From Pseudomonadota bacterium (lineage in GTDB: Bacteria > Pseudomonadota > Gammaproteobacteria > Steroidobacterales > Steroidobacteraceae), in assembly GCA_021847105.1 (NCBI GenBank), contig JAJZUT010000001.1, positions 248,001 to 312,000 of the forward strand: 64,000 bases of DNA, written 5' to 3'. The stretch's first letter is position 1; every line of letters begins with the position of its first letter. This document shows positions 54,551 through 63,629 of the stretch, piece by piece. The notes beneath the pieces were generated by a model. It was not told where the DNA came from. It saw nothing but the letters and a program-made list of their open reading frames with translations, and searched no databases. Both the position numbers and the translations under genes were made by a program.

Positions 54551-56329
54551 TCAGACGAGTTCCGCGTCCGTCGCGAGCACGCTGTCCGCGCCCTCCTCCA
54601 CTACCTGCGCGAGCCCCAACGCTTGCGGCAGTATCTGCTTGGCGTAGAAGTGCGCGGTGCGGATTTTGGCTTGGTAGAACGCGCGGTCCGCACCCTCGAT
54701 CCGGGCGGCCGCCAGCGCCGCGGCACGGGCGAGTAGCCAGCCGCCGATCACCACTCCGCAGAGTTTCAGATAGGGGACGGACACGGCAAACGCCCGCTCT
54801 GGCTGGGTGCCCAAGCCCGCGAGCAGCGAGAGAGTCGTACGCTCCAGCAGCGCGACCGCCCGCAGAGCCGCATCACGGGTCTGCAGCACCACGGCATCTG
54901 CGCTGTTGATCTCGCGTAGCTCACGCTGCATGTCCGTCAGGAATGCGGCCATTGCCGCACCACGGTCGCGGGTGAGTTTGCGGCCGACCAGATCGTTCGA
55001 CTGAATGCCGGTGGTGCCCTCGTAGATCGTCGTGATGCGCACGTCGCGCAGATACTGGGCCGCACCGGTCTGCTCGATGAAGCCCATGCCACCGTGCACC
55101 TGCATGCCGACTGCGGCCGTCTCGTTGCCGGTTTCGGTGCACCAGCCTTTGACGATCGGGATCAGCAGTTCCCCCCGATCGAGCGCCGCGCGGCGGACGT
55201 CTTCCTGCGGATGGTGCATGCCCAGGTCGAGTTGCAGGCCGGCATACAGGGCCAGGGCCCGGGACGCTTCGGTGCAGGACTTCATCGTGAGCAGCATGCG
55301 TCGGACGTCTGGATGCTGAATGATCGGCGCAGGCGTGTGTCCCGTCGCGCCCGGGACTTTGCCCTGCAGTCGCGTGCGCGCGTATTCGGTGGCCTGCTGC
55401 AGGGCGCGCTCCCCAACGGCATAGCCTTCGACACCGACTGCGAGCCGGGCCGTGTTCATCATGACGAACATGTATTCCAGGCCGTGATTCGGTTCGCCGA
55501 CCAGATAACCGATCGCACCCTTGTCCTGGCCGAACTGCATGACGCAGGTGGGACTGGCATGGATGCCGAGCTTGTGCTCGACAGACATGCACTTCACCTC
55601 GTTGCGCTCGCCCAGCGATCCGTCCGAATTGACCAGTACTTTCGGCACGATGAACAGCGAGATGCCCTTGACGCCTGCTGGTGCCCCGTCGATGCGTGCG
55701 AGCACCATGTGGATGGTGTTCTCTGTGAAATCGTGATCTCCCCAGGTGATGAAGATCTTCTGGCCGAATACGCGGTAATGATCCCCTTCCGGCACCGCGC
55801 GAGTGCGGATCTGCGCCAAGTCCGAGCCGGCCTGCGGCTCGGTGAGCACCATCGTGCCCGTCCACTCGCCGCTGACCATTCGCGGCAGGTACAGCTGCTG
55901 CTGCTTCGGCGAGGCGGACAAGGTGAGCGCATGCACCGCGCCATGGGTGAGCATGGGGCAGAGCTTGAAGGCGAGATTGGCCGAGGCCAGGATCTCCTGC
56001 ACGGCGCTGTCGAGTGACTGGGGAACCCGTTGGCCACCGAAGCGCGGGTCGGCGCCGAGCTGCGGCCAGCCCCCCGCCTTGAATTGCTGGTAGGCATCGT
56101 GGAAGCCCTCGGCGGTACGCACGCCCTGCTCGCTCCAGTGCACGCCCTCGCGGTCGCCCGGACGGTTCAGCGGATCGAGCACCGATTCGGCGAAGCGTCC
56201 GGCCTCCTCCAGGATCGAGGCGCCCAGCTCGTCCGAATACTCTGCGTAGGCGGGGCAGGCGCCCAGGGAGCGCGAATCCAGCAGTTCCTCGAGCACGAAA
56301 CGCAGCTCTCTCAGCGGCGCACGATACAT
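54551..56329 (-). CDS. Acyl-CoA dehydrogenase
   Basis: This 592-residue flavin dehydrogenase has an extended C-terminus as in the FadE/DmdC subgroup. TEPQAGSDLAQIRTRA and the FAD-binding GQKIFITWGDHD are visible. The catalytic Glu is probably in TTIYEGTTGIQSND. A beta-oxidation role fits fadD a few kb downstream, though DmdC-type substrates are possible. ATG 56329 has a GGAGAG site 5 bases upstream. Confidence 0.87.
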   Translation of the reverse strand: MYRAPLRELRFVLEELLDSRSLGACPAYAEYSDELGASILEEAGRFAESVLDPLNRPGDREGVHWSEQGVRTAEGFHDAYQQFKAGGWPQLGADPRFGGQRVPQSLDSAVQEILASANLAFKLCPMLTHGAVHALTLSASPKQQQLYLPRMVSGEWTGTMVLTEPQAGSDLAQIRTRAVPEGDHYRVFGQKIFITWGDHDFTENTIHMVLARIDGAPAGVKGISLFIVPKVLVNSDGSLGERNEVKCMSVEHKLGIHASPTCVMQFGQDKGAIGYLVGEPNHGLEYMFVMMNTARLAVGVEGYAVGERALQQATEYARTRLQGKVPGATGHTPAPIIQHPDVRRMLLTMKSCTEASRALALYAGLQLDLGMHHPQEDVRRAALDRGELLIPIVKGWCTETGNETAAVGMQVHGGMGFIEQTGAAQYLRDVRITTIYEGTTGIQSNDLVGRKLTRDRGAAMAAFLTDMQRELREINSADAVVLQTRDAALRAVALLERTTLSLLAGLGTQPERAFAVSVPYLKLCGVVIGGWLLARAAALAAARIEGADRAFYQAKIRTAHFYAKQILPQALGLAQVVEEGADSVLATDAELV

Positions 56330-56698
56330 GGTCACTCTCCGCGGTCGGGGACGAATGCCGCTAGTTTAACCGTTTTTTTACCTTATCCTACTGCTCAGTA
56401 ACGTTCCTTCCCGCTAGTAGGTTGCCAGCCGGGGACGGGGCTTCGGCTCGCACGGTGCTGCCGGTCGTGGGGGTACGTGATCCGGTGCCCGCCTGCCCGG
56501 TCGCCCATATGTAAAACCTTGCGCATCCGCATCCGAGTGCAACGTGAATATGACAAGCTGTTATGACAAACATGGAGCGACCGGTCTGCGCGAAACCGAG
56601 ACGACCTGACGGAACGGGAGAGAGTTCACGGCGGCGCGCGGATCAGGCTGTCACTCTTTGACTACATCGACCACCTCCAGCCTTGATCTTGACCTGCC
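56330..56698. other. Intergenic region upstream of the acyl-CoA dehydrogenase
   Basis: This 369-base region between two divergent genes shows no convincing coding frame. It contains a T7 run at 56373-56379 and, ten bases further on, the short palindrome TACTGCTCAGTA. An AT-rich stretch around 56510-56580 may hold promoters for the plus-strand gene. No further feature is recognised. Confidence 0.4.
56389..56400. promoter_or_regulatory. Palindrome TACTG-CT-CAGTA, possible operator
   Basis: The arms TACTG and CAGTA are exact reverse complements around CT. It lies 60 bases upstream of the acyl-CoA dehydrogenase start, a place suited to a repressor. It is short, so chance is possible. Confidence 0.35.
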
Positions 56699-58153
56699 AT
56701 GGGAAATGTCATGCACTCGGCGGCCCTGCACACCGCCGGCTCCGCACCGTTCGAACCTGCCAGCGAGAGCGCACCGCAATGTGTTGAATCGATCGGACGA
56801 CGTCTGTGCGAGGCGCTGCCGCCGCTGCGACTGCATTCCGTTTCGATTTACGACACGCAATGCAACGTACTGTGGTTGAGCGAGGGGGCGCTCGGGCCGG
56901 ACGAGCATCAACTGGTCGTCGATGCCCTGGAGCGCCTTGCCGTCGGTGACGGCGGAGAGGGCTTCGAGCAGCGCGTGGAAGATGGCCGAGTCGCGGTGTT
57001 TCTCGCGGTGCGTGCCGAACACGCCGCTTTGAGCGGTCTGGTCATGGTGCTGGCGGACACGAAGGCGACCGGCGAGAGTCTACTGGTGAGGATCTCCACT
57101 GCGGGCGTGCTCACGCTGGTGCATGAGCTCACGCTGGCGGTCCGGCCCGCTGTGCCGCGGCGGGTCGATCACGATCCAACGGGTCTGATGCTGTCGCTTG
57201 CTGTAGATGGCGCGCCGAGCGACACCGGCGGTGCCCCACATGCTTCGGCCGGGCGCGAGCTGACGCCCGCGGCAGTCGATGCGTTTCTCGAGCAGAGCGA
57301 GTTGTCGCTCGCAGTCGAGGCGACAGCGCCCACGGTGGAGCCGGACGCGGCCGCTCCCATTGCCACGATCGCGCCTTCGGTGCAACCGCCCGCTCTGCCG
57401 GCCGCGAGTGTCTGGCAGCCACCGGCGCCAGCTGCGCCCCTGGCTGCTGCGCAGAATGTCGGCGGTGAGGCTGTGGCGCTCGAGGTATTGCCGTTCGTCA
57501 AGCTGCGCAGCGGCGGTCGCATGCGCCGCTTCGAGGTGCTGCCCCGCGGTACCCCTCGACAGAATCGCGATCCCGCCGCACTCGACGCTCTGGCGGTCGA
57601 GGGTCTGCTCGCGTGGATGGGTGCGCACCGGCCGGATTGGACCCAGGAGCCCACCTGCTTCACGCTCAACCTGTCGATCGCGACCCTCGAAGACGAGCAG
57701 TTCCTGCGCCGTCTCGGCACCGGATTCACTCGCAGCGGCATTTCGCCCGACAGCGTGGGATTTGAGATCGCTGAGCCGCTGTGCACGCAGCGGCGAGCGC
57801 AGGTGGAGCGGTTCATCGGTGGCTGTGAGCGGCTGGGCTGCTTCGTGGTGATCGATGGATTCTCGTTCGACTCCGCCGTGGTGCCGCTGCTGCGCTCCAA
57901 GGCGGTGCGCCTGGTGAAGATTGATGCCCGTCTGAGTGCCGCCGCACTGAAGGACAAGCTGGCGCAGGCCTTGGTGGTGGCCATCGTGCAGGCGGTCAAG
58001 GTACTCGGGATTCATTGTGCGGCGCAGCAGATCGAGTCCCAGCAGACCCTGCGCTGGCTGACGGCCGTTGGCTGCGACTTCGGGCAGGGGCCTATTCTTG
58101 CGCGACCGCTGCCGATCGCGCGGTTGCAGGGACCTGCGCCGGCGCTCGGCTGA
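56699..58153 (+). CDS. Degenerate EAL-domain protein
   Basis: This 484-residue protein has an N-terminal region (residues 1-170) of unknown fold, an Ala/Pro-rich linker (about 180-250) and a C-terminal EAL-like domain (260-480). Key residues are altered: MRRFEVLPR in place of EAL, IDGFSFDS in place of DDFG, and AQQIES where active enzymes have a Glu-containing AEGVE. The NLS motif (TLNLSIATL) and FGQGPILARPLP are kept. It is probably not a phosphodiesterase but could still bind c-di-GMP or protein partners. A LytTR regulator gene follows 78 bases later. Confidence 0.75.
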   Translation: MGNVMHSAALHTAGSAPFEPASESAPQCVESIGRRLCEALPPLRLHSVSIYDTQCNVLWLSEGALGPDEHQLVVDALERLAVGDGGEGFEQRVEDGRVAVFLAVRAEHAALSGLVMVLADTKATGESLLVRISTAGVLTLVHELTLAVRPAVPRRVDHDPTGLMLSLAVDGAPSDTGGAPHASAGRELTPAAVDAFLEQSELSLAVEATAPTVEPDAAAPIATIAPSVQPPALPAASVWQPPAPAAPLAAAQNVGGEAVALEVLPFVKLRSGGRMRRFEVLPRGTPRQNRDPAALDALAVEGLLAWMGAHRPDWTQEPTCFTLNLSIATLEDEQFLRRLGTGFTRSGISPDSVGFEIAEPLCTQRRAQVERFIGGCERLGCFVVIDGFSFDSAVVPLLRSKAVRLVKIDARLSAAALKDKLAQALVVAIVQAVKVLGIHCAAQQIESQQTLRWLTAVGCDFGQGPILARPLPIARLQGPAPALG

Positions 58154-58231
58154 GCCGGTGCGCATCAGAGCACGAAGATAAGGTAAGCTCGCGCTTCGCC
58201 GCCGCCCCCAGCGGCGCGCGGTTCGAGAGGC

Positions 58232-59071
58232 ATGAAGATCAAGACCGTCATCGTCGACGACGAGGCGCTCTCCAGGCGCGGCATCGAGCGACTGTTGCGC
58301 AAGACGCCGGATTTCGAAGTCATTGCAGAATGCGGCAATGGGCGCGACGCGGTGGGGTTGATCCAGCGCGAACGCCCAGACGTGGTGTTTCTGGACATCC
58401 AAATGCCCATGCTGTCCGGATTTGAAGTGCTCGCGCGCCTGCCGCAGGAGAGTGTGCCGCTCGTCGTGTTCGTCACCGCGTTCGATCAATACGCGCTACG
58501 GGCATTCGAGGCGCGTGCGGTGGACTATCTGCTGAAGCCACTGGATGAGCACCGTGTCGAGATGACTCTGGAGCGGGTCCGCCAGAATCTGCAGGCGCGT
58601 CACGCGGTCGATCAGCGGGACAAGCTGATGGAAGTGGTGGCGGAGATCACCGGGTCGGGGGAACTCGAGCTGGAGACAATCCTCGAGCACGGCAGCGACG
58701 CGATCGAATCAAGCCATCCGCACATTCTGCCGATTCGGCAGGGGCGGCACACCGCGCGCGTGCCGGTCACATCGATCCAGTGGATCGACGCGGCCGGGGA
58801 TTACATGTGCGTGCATGCGGAGGGCAATACTCACATCCTGCGCGGAACCATGAAGGAGCTGGAGGGCGTCCTCGATCCGCGCATGTTCCAACGCGTGCAC
58901 CGTTCCACCATCGTCAATCTGCGCTACGTGAAGAGTCTGCGCGCGCACATGAACGGAGAGTACTTCTTGACCCTCGATGGCGGTCAGGAGCTGAAGCTTT
59001 CGCGCACCTATCGGGACAAAATCGAGATTTTTTTGGGCAACAGCCCGCTGCAGCGCGGCGCGCCTGATTGA
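58232..59071 (+). CDS. LytTR-type response regulator
   Basis: The 279-residue regulator has a receiver domain with VDDEA, the phosphoacceptor Asp in FLDIQMPM and the conserved Lys in LLKPLDE. A linker of about 50 residues precedes a LytTR domain with IQWIDAAGDYMCVHAEGN and FQRVHRSTIVNL. No sensor kinase lies next to it; the neighbour is the degenerate EAL protein. AlgR at 7.7 kb is a paralogue. Confidence 0.85.
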   Translation: MKIKTVIVDDEALSRRGIERLLRKTPDFEVIAECGNGRDAVGLIQRERPDVVFLDIQMPMLSGFEVLARLPQESVPLVVFVTAFDQYALRAFEARAVDYLLKPLDEHRVEMTLERVRQNLQARHAVDQRDKLMEVVAEITGSGELELETILEHGSDAIESSHPHILPIRQGRHTARVPVTSIQWIDAAGDYMCVHAEGNTHILRGTMKELEGVLDPRMFQRVHRSTIVNLRYVKSLRAHMNGEYFLTLDGGQELKLSRTYRDKIEIFLGNSPLQRGAPD

Positions 59072-59090
59072 TCAGAGGGGCGCAGGGCGC

Positions 59091-59594
59091 TCAACGAGTC
59101 CGCCGTGCCCGCCACGACCCGCCGAGTGCGGCCTGCAGCCGGCGGGCGAGAGGGCTGGTCGCGGACGGGCGCAGGCGCAGGCTCACAATGCGAACGTAAT
59201 CAGGCACCGTCCAACGGAAACGCGAGCCGCCTGGAAATACATGGGTATCGCCGATCTGCAGACGGCGGCTCACGCCGGCAATCTCAACCAGCGCGCAGCC
59301 CTGCAGCACGTGCACGATTTCCTCAGCCGCGTATTCCCAGTGGAAGCGCCCGCAGGTGCAGTCCCACATATATGCCGAGGCCGCGCCATCGGTACTGCGC
59401 CCGAGCGCCCGCTCACGGGCGCTCGGCTCGCCATCGAGAATCCATCCGTGGGGGATGGGCGCCGGTTCGAGGCCGTACGGTTCGCCCGGCCCAGGGAGCG
59501 GGCCTTCGATCGAAGCGGTCTGTTCGAGAACATCGAATTCGATGGACTCGCTGACGGCTCGGCCCGAAGCGGTGAATTGTCGCGATTTACCCAA
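59091..59594 (-). CDS. Cupin-domain protein
   Basis: This cupin has about 167 residues; motif 1 is like CGRFHWEYAAEEIVHVLQGCA and motif 2 GDTHVFPGGSRFRWTVP. A metal-binding His/Glu set is plausible. The function is unknown. TTG 59594 is proposed because GGAGAG lies 6 bases upstream and the longer frame to ATG 59813 reads Arg/Ala-rich nonsense. Confidence in the start is low. Confidence 0.6.
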   Translation of the reverse strand: MGKSRQFTASGRAVSESIEFDVLEQTASIEGPLPGPGEPYGLEPAPIPHGWILDGEPSARERALGRSTDGAASAYMWDCTCGRFHWEYAAEEIVHVLQGCALVEIAGVSRRLQIGDTHVFPGGSRFRWTVPDYVRIVSLRLRPSATSPLARRLQAALGGSWRARRTR

Positions 59595-59859
59595 GAAACG
59601 CTCTCCAAGGGACAGACGTCGCGGCCCGGTCGAGTGCCGGCTGGCATCCAGCTGAGCGGCATGCGCACCAGCCGAAGCACGACTGCGGGCAGGATAATCA
59701 TCGGCCCGACAGCTTTCCGTGCGTTGCCGCACAGCCACGGCGCTGCCAAGCGCCGATTTCGCGCCCCTGTGAGGCACGCTACACTGCTCCGCTCGCAGCT
59801 GCGCAACCGCCATGCAAGGGCGAACGCGTTGCAGATGACAGATCAGAAGGGGCGTTGCG
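59595..59859. other. Intergenic region cupin-fadD
   Basis: This 265-base stretch separates the minus-strand cupin from fadD. An upstream extension of the cupin frame crosses it, but composition argues against coding. No hairpin or promoter stands out. Confidence 0.35.
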
Positions 59860-61524
59860 ATGAACCGAATCTGGCTGCAGTCCTATCCTCCCGGGATACA
59901 GGCCGAGATCGATGCGAAGCGCCTGAGTTCGCTCGCGGAATTGGTGGATCACGCCTGTACTGCTTACCGCGAACTGCCGGCGTACGAGCAATTTCGCAAG
60001 ACGCTCACCTACGGCGAGCTAGACGAGCAGACGCGCGCATTTGCAGCTTGGCTGCAATCGGTGGGTCTCACCAAGGGCGACCGGATCGCCATCATGCTGC
60101 CCAATTGTCTGCAGTACCCCATCGCGCTGTTTGGTGCGCTACGCGCCGGTCTCGTCGTGGTCAATACCAACCCGTTGTACACCGCGAGAGAGCTTGCGCA
60201 TCAGCTGGAGGACTCCGGCGCACTTGCGATCGTCGTGCTGGAGAACTTTGCACATGTCGTGCAGGAAGTAGCGCCACATAGCCGCCTGAAGCACATCCTG
60301 GTGACCAGTGTCGGCGATCTGCTGCCCGCGCCGAAGTCCTGGATCATTAATTTTGTCGTCCGGAACGTCCGCAAGCAGGTCCGTCCATGGCGAATTCCCG
60401 GTGCGAGGTCACTGCGCGCGGTGCTGCGGGCCGGTCGCCATCTGCATTGGCGTCCGGAACCGCTGGGCGGAGACGATCTGGCCTTTCTGCAGTACACAGG
60501 TGGCACGACCGGAGTCGCCAAAGGCGCCATGCTTACGCATGGCAACATCTGCGCGAATATCCTACAGGCGTTGGAATGGATCGACGGCTACTTCTCTGGT
60601 GAACCTGGCACTCTGGTGACGGCCATCCCGCTTTATCATGTGTTCGCACTGACGGCGAATTGTCTGTTGTTCGCCTATCTCGGGTGGAAGAACGTTCTCA
60701 TCATCAATGCCCGAGATTTCCCAGCTCTCGTGGCAGAGATGAAGCGCCATCCGTTCGAGTTCTTCAGTGGCGTGAATACTCTATTTAACGCTTTGCTACA
60801 TGCGCCCGGATTCGCGGAAGTTAACTTCAGTCAGCTAAAAATCACTCTGGGCGGCGGCATGGCCGTTCAGGCTGCTGTGGCCCAGCGCTGGAAGGAGGTT
60901 ACCGGCAAGGTTCTGACCCAGGCATGGGGTTTGACTGAGACTTCGCCGGCTGTGGCCATCAATCCGATCGGCGATGACTTCAACGGCTCAGTCGGATTGC
61001 CGATCCCCTCAACGGAGGTCACCGTGAAGGACGAGGCGGGAAACGACCTACCCATTGGAGAGCCGGGTGAGGTCTGTGTTCGTGGTCCGCAAGTCATGCG
61101 TGGTTACTGGAATCGACCGGATGAGACTGCCAAGGTGCTGTTGCCAGACGGCTGGCTGCGGACCGGCGACATTGGCTATATCGATCAGAAGGGGTTCGTA
61201 TACCTGCAGGATCGCAAGAAGGACATGATCCTCGTGTCAGGTTTCAACGTATATCCCAACGAGGTGGAGGAGATCGCGGTAACGCATCCCGGCGTTCTGG
61301 AAGCTGCTGCCATCGCGCAGCCCGACGAGCATTCGGGTGAGGTGGTTGCACTGTTTGTGGTCTTGAAGGACTCAGCGGTGACCGCAGAGGAGATTATCCA
61401 GCACTGCCGCAAATCCCTGGCTGGCTACAAAGTCCCCAAGCATGTCTATTTCCGCAAGGAGCTGCCCAAGAGCAATGTAGGGAAGATTCTGCGGAAAGAG
61501 CTGCGGGCCGAACTCGCCCGATAA
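59860..61524 (+). CDS. fadD: Long-chain fatty acid-CoA ligase
   Basis: The 554-residue ANL-family adenylating enzyme activates fatty acids for beta-oxidation. The ATP motif is YTGGTTGVAKGAMLTH; AWGLTETSPAV, GWLRTGDIGY and DRKKDMILVSGFNVYPNEVEE follow. The catalytic Lys lies near the end in KSNVGKILRK. The codon composition looks somewhat less G+C-rich than its neighbours from about 60.6 kb on. The start is ATG 59860. Confidence 0.92.
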   Translation: MNRIWLQSYPPGIQAEIDAKRLSSLAELVDHACTAYRELPAYEQFRKTLTYGELDEQTRAFAAWLQSVGLTKGDRIAIMLPNCLQYPIALFGALRAGLVVVNTNPLYTARELAHQLEDSGALAIVVLENFAHVVQEVAPHSRLKHILVTSVGDLLPAPKSWIINFVVRNVRKQVRPWRIPGARSLRAVLRAGRHLHWRPEPLGGDDLAFLQYTGGTTGVAKGAMLTHGNICANILQALEWIDGYFSGEPGTLVTAIPLYHVFALTANCLLFAYLGWKNVLIINARDFPALVAEMKRHPFEFFSGVNTLFNALLHAPGFAEVNFSQLKITLGGGMAVQAAVAQRWKEVTGKVLTQAWGLTETSPAVAINPIGDDFNGSVGLPIPSTEVTVKDEAGNDLPIGEPGEVCVRGPQVMRGYWNRPDETAKVLLPDGWLRTGDIGYIDQKGFVYLQDRKKDMILVSGFNVYPNEVEEIAVTHPGVLEAAAIAQPDEHSGEVVALFVVLKDSAVTAEEIIQHCRKSLAGYKVPKHVYFRKELPKSNVGKILRKELRAELAR

Positions 61525-61542
61525 CTGCGCTCAAAAGAGAAG

Positions 61543-61572
61543 CGCCGGCACTTCCATGAGGAAGTGCCGGCG
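61543..61572 (-). terminator. Bidirectional hairpin between fadD and the repeat-protein gene
   Basis: CGCCGGCACTTCC (61543-61555) and GGAAGTGCCGGCG (61560-61572) pair perfectly (13 bp) around a 4-base loop. On the minus strand the downstream CTTCTCTTTTGAG is T-rich, so it probably terminates the repeat-protein gene; it may also stop fadD. Confidence 0.75.
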
Positions 61573-61614
61573 GCATACTCAGTCAAGCGTGATGAAAAGC
61601 GGAGGTGTTCTATC

Positions 61615-62580
61615 TCACTTACGGCCCGTGCCGGCAATGCCGTTACGCGAGAAGCCCGTGCCGGCGATACCCTTGTTCTTGAGTCCCGTGCCAGCGATGC
61701 CGTTGCTCGAGAACCCCGTGCCGGCAATGCCGTTACGCGAGAAGCCCGTGCCGGCGATACCCTTGTTCTTGAGTCCCGTGCCAGCGATGCCGTTGCTCGA
61801 GAGTCCCGTGCCGGCAATGCCGTTACGCGAGAAACCCGTGCCGGCGATACCCTTGTTCTTGAGTCCCGTGCCAGCGATGCCGTTGCTCGAGAACCCCGTA
61901 CCGGCAATGCCGTTGCTCGAGAGTCCCGTACCGGCAATGCCGTTACGCGAGAAGCCCGTGCCGGCGATACCCTTGTTCTTGAGTCCCGTGCCAGCGATGC
62001 CGTTGCTCGAGAACCCCGTACCGGCAATGCCGTTGCTCGACGCGTTAACGCCTGAAACTGCGATGCTCTTTGCGAGAAAAACCCCGCCCGGATTCGGCTG
62101 GGTACCGGCGATTTGTACTACATCTCCGATCGCAAAACTCTGAACATCACTCGTCAAGGTCGCATTGATGTCAACCATCAAGTTTCCGACCTTAATCTGG
62201 CCTGTCGCAGTTTCCGAGGAAACGACTCCTGTAACGAGCAGCCGCGTCGCCCCCGGGACATCAAGCTGCGGCAGGCTGATTACACCGCTCACGGCTACGC
62301 TTCCTTTCGCTGACTCACTTCCGTCAACTGCGACCAGTGAGCCAGATCGCAGTGAGATGAGCGAGAGTGGCATGCCCGACGCATTCCTAATGGTCGCCGC
62401 GGGTCCCACGTAATACGTTTGCCCCAGCACCACCAGGGTCCCAGCCTTGGCATTAATCTGCTCGACTGGGCCAACCGTTAATGTCGCTGCTTGAGTCGCT
62501 CCAGCGACCGTACTTGCCACGAAAGCGGCAACCGCAGCTATCGTTCGACCGCGGAAAAGGGTCTTTGCGGACCGAGCCAT
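61615..62580 (-). CDS. Exported DUF5666-like protein with C-terminal GIAGTG decapeptide repeats
   Basis: This protein of about 321 residues has three parts. A signal peptide (MARSAKTLFRGRTIAAVAAF... ending ATQA) is followed by a beta-rich region (residues 33-180) with short OB-like units reminiscent of DUF5666 (GTLVVLGQTYYVGPAA, TGQIKVGNLMVDIN). The last 140 residues are 14 tandem decapeptides built on NGIAGTGxxx. ATG 62580 is chosen because GGAGG lies 5 bases upstream. The repeats are Gly-rich and low in charge. Function is unknown; an extracellular or surface role is inferred only from export. Confidence 0.72.
   Translation of the reverse strand: MARSAKTLFRGRTIAAVAAFVASTVAGATQAATLTVGPVEQINAKAGTLVVLGQTYYVGPAATIRNASGMPLSLISLRSGSLVAVDGSESAKGSVAVSGVISLPQLDVPGATRLLVTGVVSSETATGQIKVGNLMVDINATLTSDVQSFAIGDVVQIAGTQPNPGGVFLAKSIAVSGVNASSNGIAGTGFSSNGIAGTGLKNKGIAGTGFSRNGIAGTGLSSNGIAGTGFSSNGIAGTGLKNKGIAGTGFSRNGIAGTGLSSNGIAGTGLKNKGIAGTGFSRNGIAGTGFSSNGIAGTGLKNKGIAGTGFSRNGIAGTGRK
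61624..62039 (-). repeat. Tandem 30-bp repeats encoding NGIAGTG units (14 copies)
   Basis: Units of 30 bases run through the 3' half of the repeat-protein gene. The last three residues of each unit vary among FSS, LSS, FSR and LKN, and the variants recur in a partly periodic order. The DNA copies are nearly identical, suggesting recent slippage or selection at the DNA level. No unique spacers are present, so this is not CRISPR. Confidence 0.9.
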
Positions 62581-62780
62581 CGAAGCCTCCTGATCCATGA
62601 CGCTTCGGCTACGCGAAGCGCCTCTATTTTAATTTAACGTAATCTCACGATATCAAATAATTGTGAATTACGTCAAAGACAATAGATCGGATCCTGGCTG
62701 TGCAAAAATCCAGCTCGTCGAGCACCCAGAGCTACGTCTTAGCTATTTGCGCACCCACAGCGACTCCCTGGCCGTGCCAC
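62581..62780. other. A+T-rich intergenic region
   Basis: The 200 bases upstream of the repeat-protein gene are markedly more A+T-rich than the rest of the window. They mark a composition change that continues to the right end. They probably hold the promoter of the repeat-protein gene. A short plus-strand open frame crossing 62663-63097 is antisense to the next gene and is not supported. Confidence 0.45.
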
Positions 62781-63629
62781 CTATCCCTTTCTCACCAAGC
62801 CTCTCAGGGGCTCGTCAACTGATGCACGCTCTGAATACGAGAAAACATAGACCCCCACGTCTACCCGATCGGTGGACCTCAAGTCGTTTGGTACTTGAGA
62901 TGCGATCCAGTTATCTAGATCAAGCAAAAAGTCACCAGCCTTGGCACGGGCAAATTTCTCAAATGCCGGAATCAGTGAAATTGGAAGACCTCGGTCTGCC
63001 AAGACTCGACGGGCAAGCAATCTGCTCTTTGATGAATCAAAATTATGCTCAAGAGTTGCCGCAAGGCGGGACATTCCTCGCCCATAGTACTCAATGAGTT
63101 CAACGGACATGCCCTCGTCAAGCGTTAACGATCGCGAAATCGCCCGAAAATGCGATTTTCCAGAGGCAACAACCGCACCGGCACGCAAGAGCTCGTCAAG
63201 TGCATCGGCTGGGCTCGTCCGACGGTCTACAAGCGCAACGAGACTGCAGAAACAACGAGTTCTGGGTGTCGAAAACTCCAGTTCGCGAGGGATGCCATAT
63301 GGGCCGACATATTCCGGGATCGTGTGCCACTTCTGTAAGACTTGAACAACAGTTGACATCAGAGTCGGCTTGGCACTCGGTAACCCGCTTTCATCGTCGA
63401 TATGCCGATCCACCTGTCGGCTCGAAAGTCCAGTGAGCGCTGCAATGCGTGCCCGCGAAGGGATGGTTGGGTGGGTGCAGTCACGAATGGCAGCTTCTAT
63501 GTATACGCTTCGTACAAGATTCGCAAATTCGTCAAAACGTATTCCAGAACGAATCAGCATTCGTGCAATGCAACGCAACACCCGCCGTAGAGCGAACAGA
63601 AAGTGATTGTGAACTCGCTCAGCACCCAT
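62781..63629 (-). CDS. DUF6502-like protein with N-terminal HTH-type segment
   Basis: This 282-residue protein has an N-terminal helical block with RVLRCIARMLIRSGIRFDEF and then IAALTGLSSRQVDRHID, which looks like a helix-turn-helix. The rest is mainly helical with FLLDLDNWIASQVP near the C-terminus. I associate this layout with DUF6502; function is unknown. ATG 63629 is chosen because GGAGAG lies 8 bases upstream; ATG 63644 is also in frame. The tail resembles the next gene, so they are paralogues. Base composition is lower in G+C than the main part of the window. Confidence 0.65.
   Translation of the reverse strand: MGAERVHNHFLFALRRVLRCIARMLIRSGIRFDEFANLVRSVYIEAAIRDCTHPTIPSRARIAALTGLSSRQVDRHIDDESGLPSAKPTLMSTVVQVLQKWHTIPEYVGPYGIPRELEFSTPRTRCFCSLVALVDRRTSPADALDELLRAGAVVASGKSHFRAISRSLTLDEGMSVELIEYYGRGMSRLAATLEHNFDSSKSRLLARRVLADRGLPISLIPAFEKFARAKAGDFLLDLDNWIASQVPNDLRSTDRVDVGVYVFSYSERASVDEPLRGLVRKG

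Noticed and set aside
61624..62039. CRISPR array
   Set aside because: The 30-base units are adjacent with no unique spacers and keep an open frame coding for a decapeptide.
62663..63097. 144-codon plus-strand frame
   Set aside because: Antisense to the DUF6502-like gene, which has a paralogue next to it and a ribosome-binding site.
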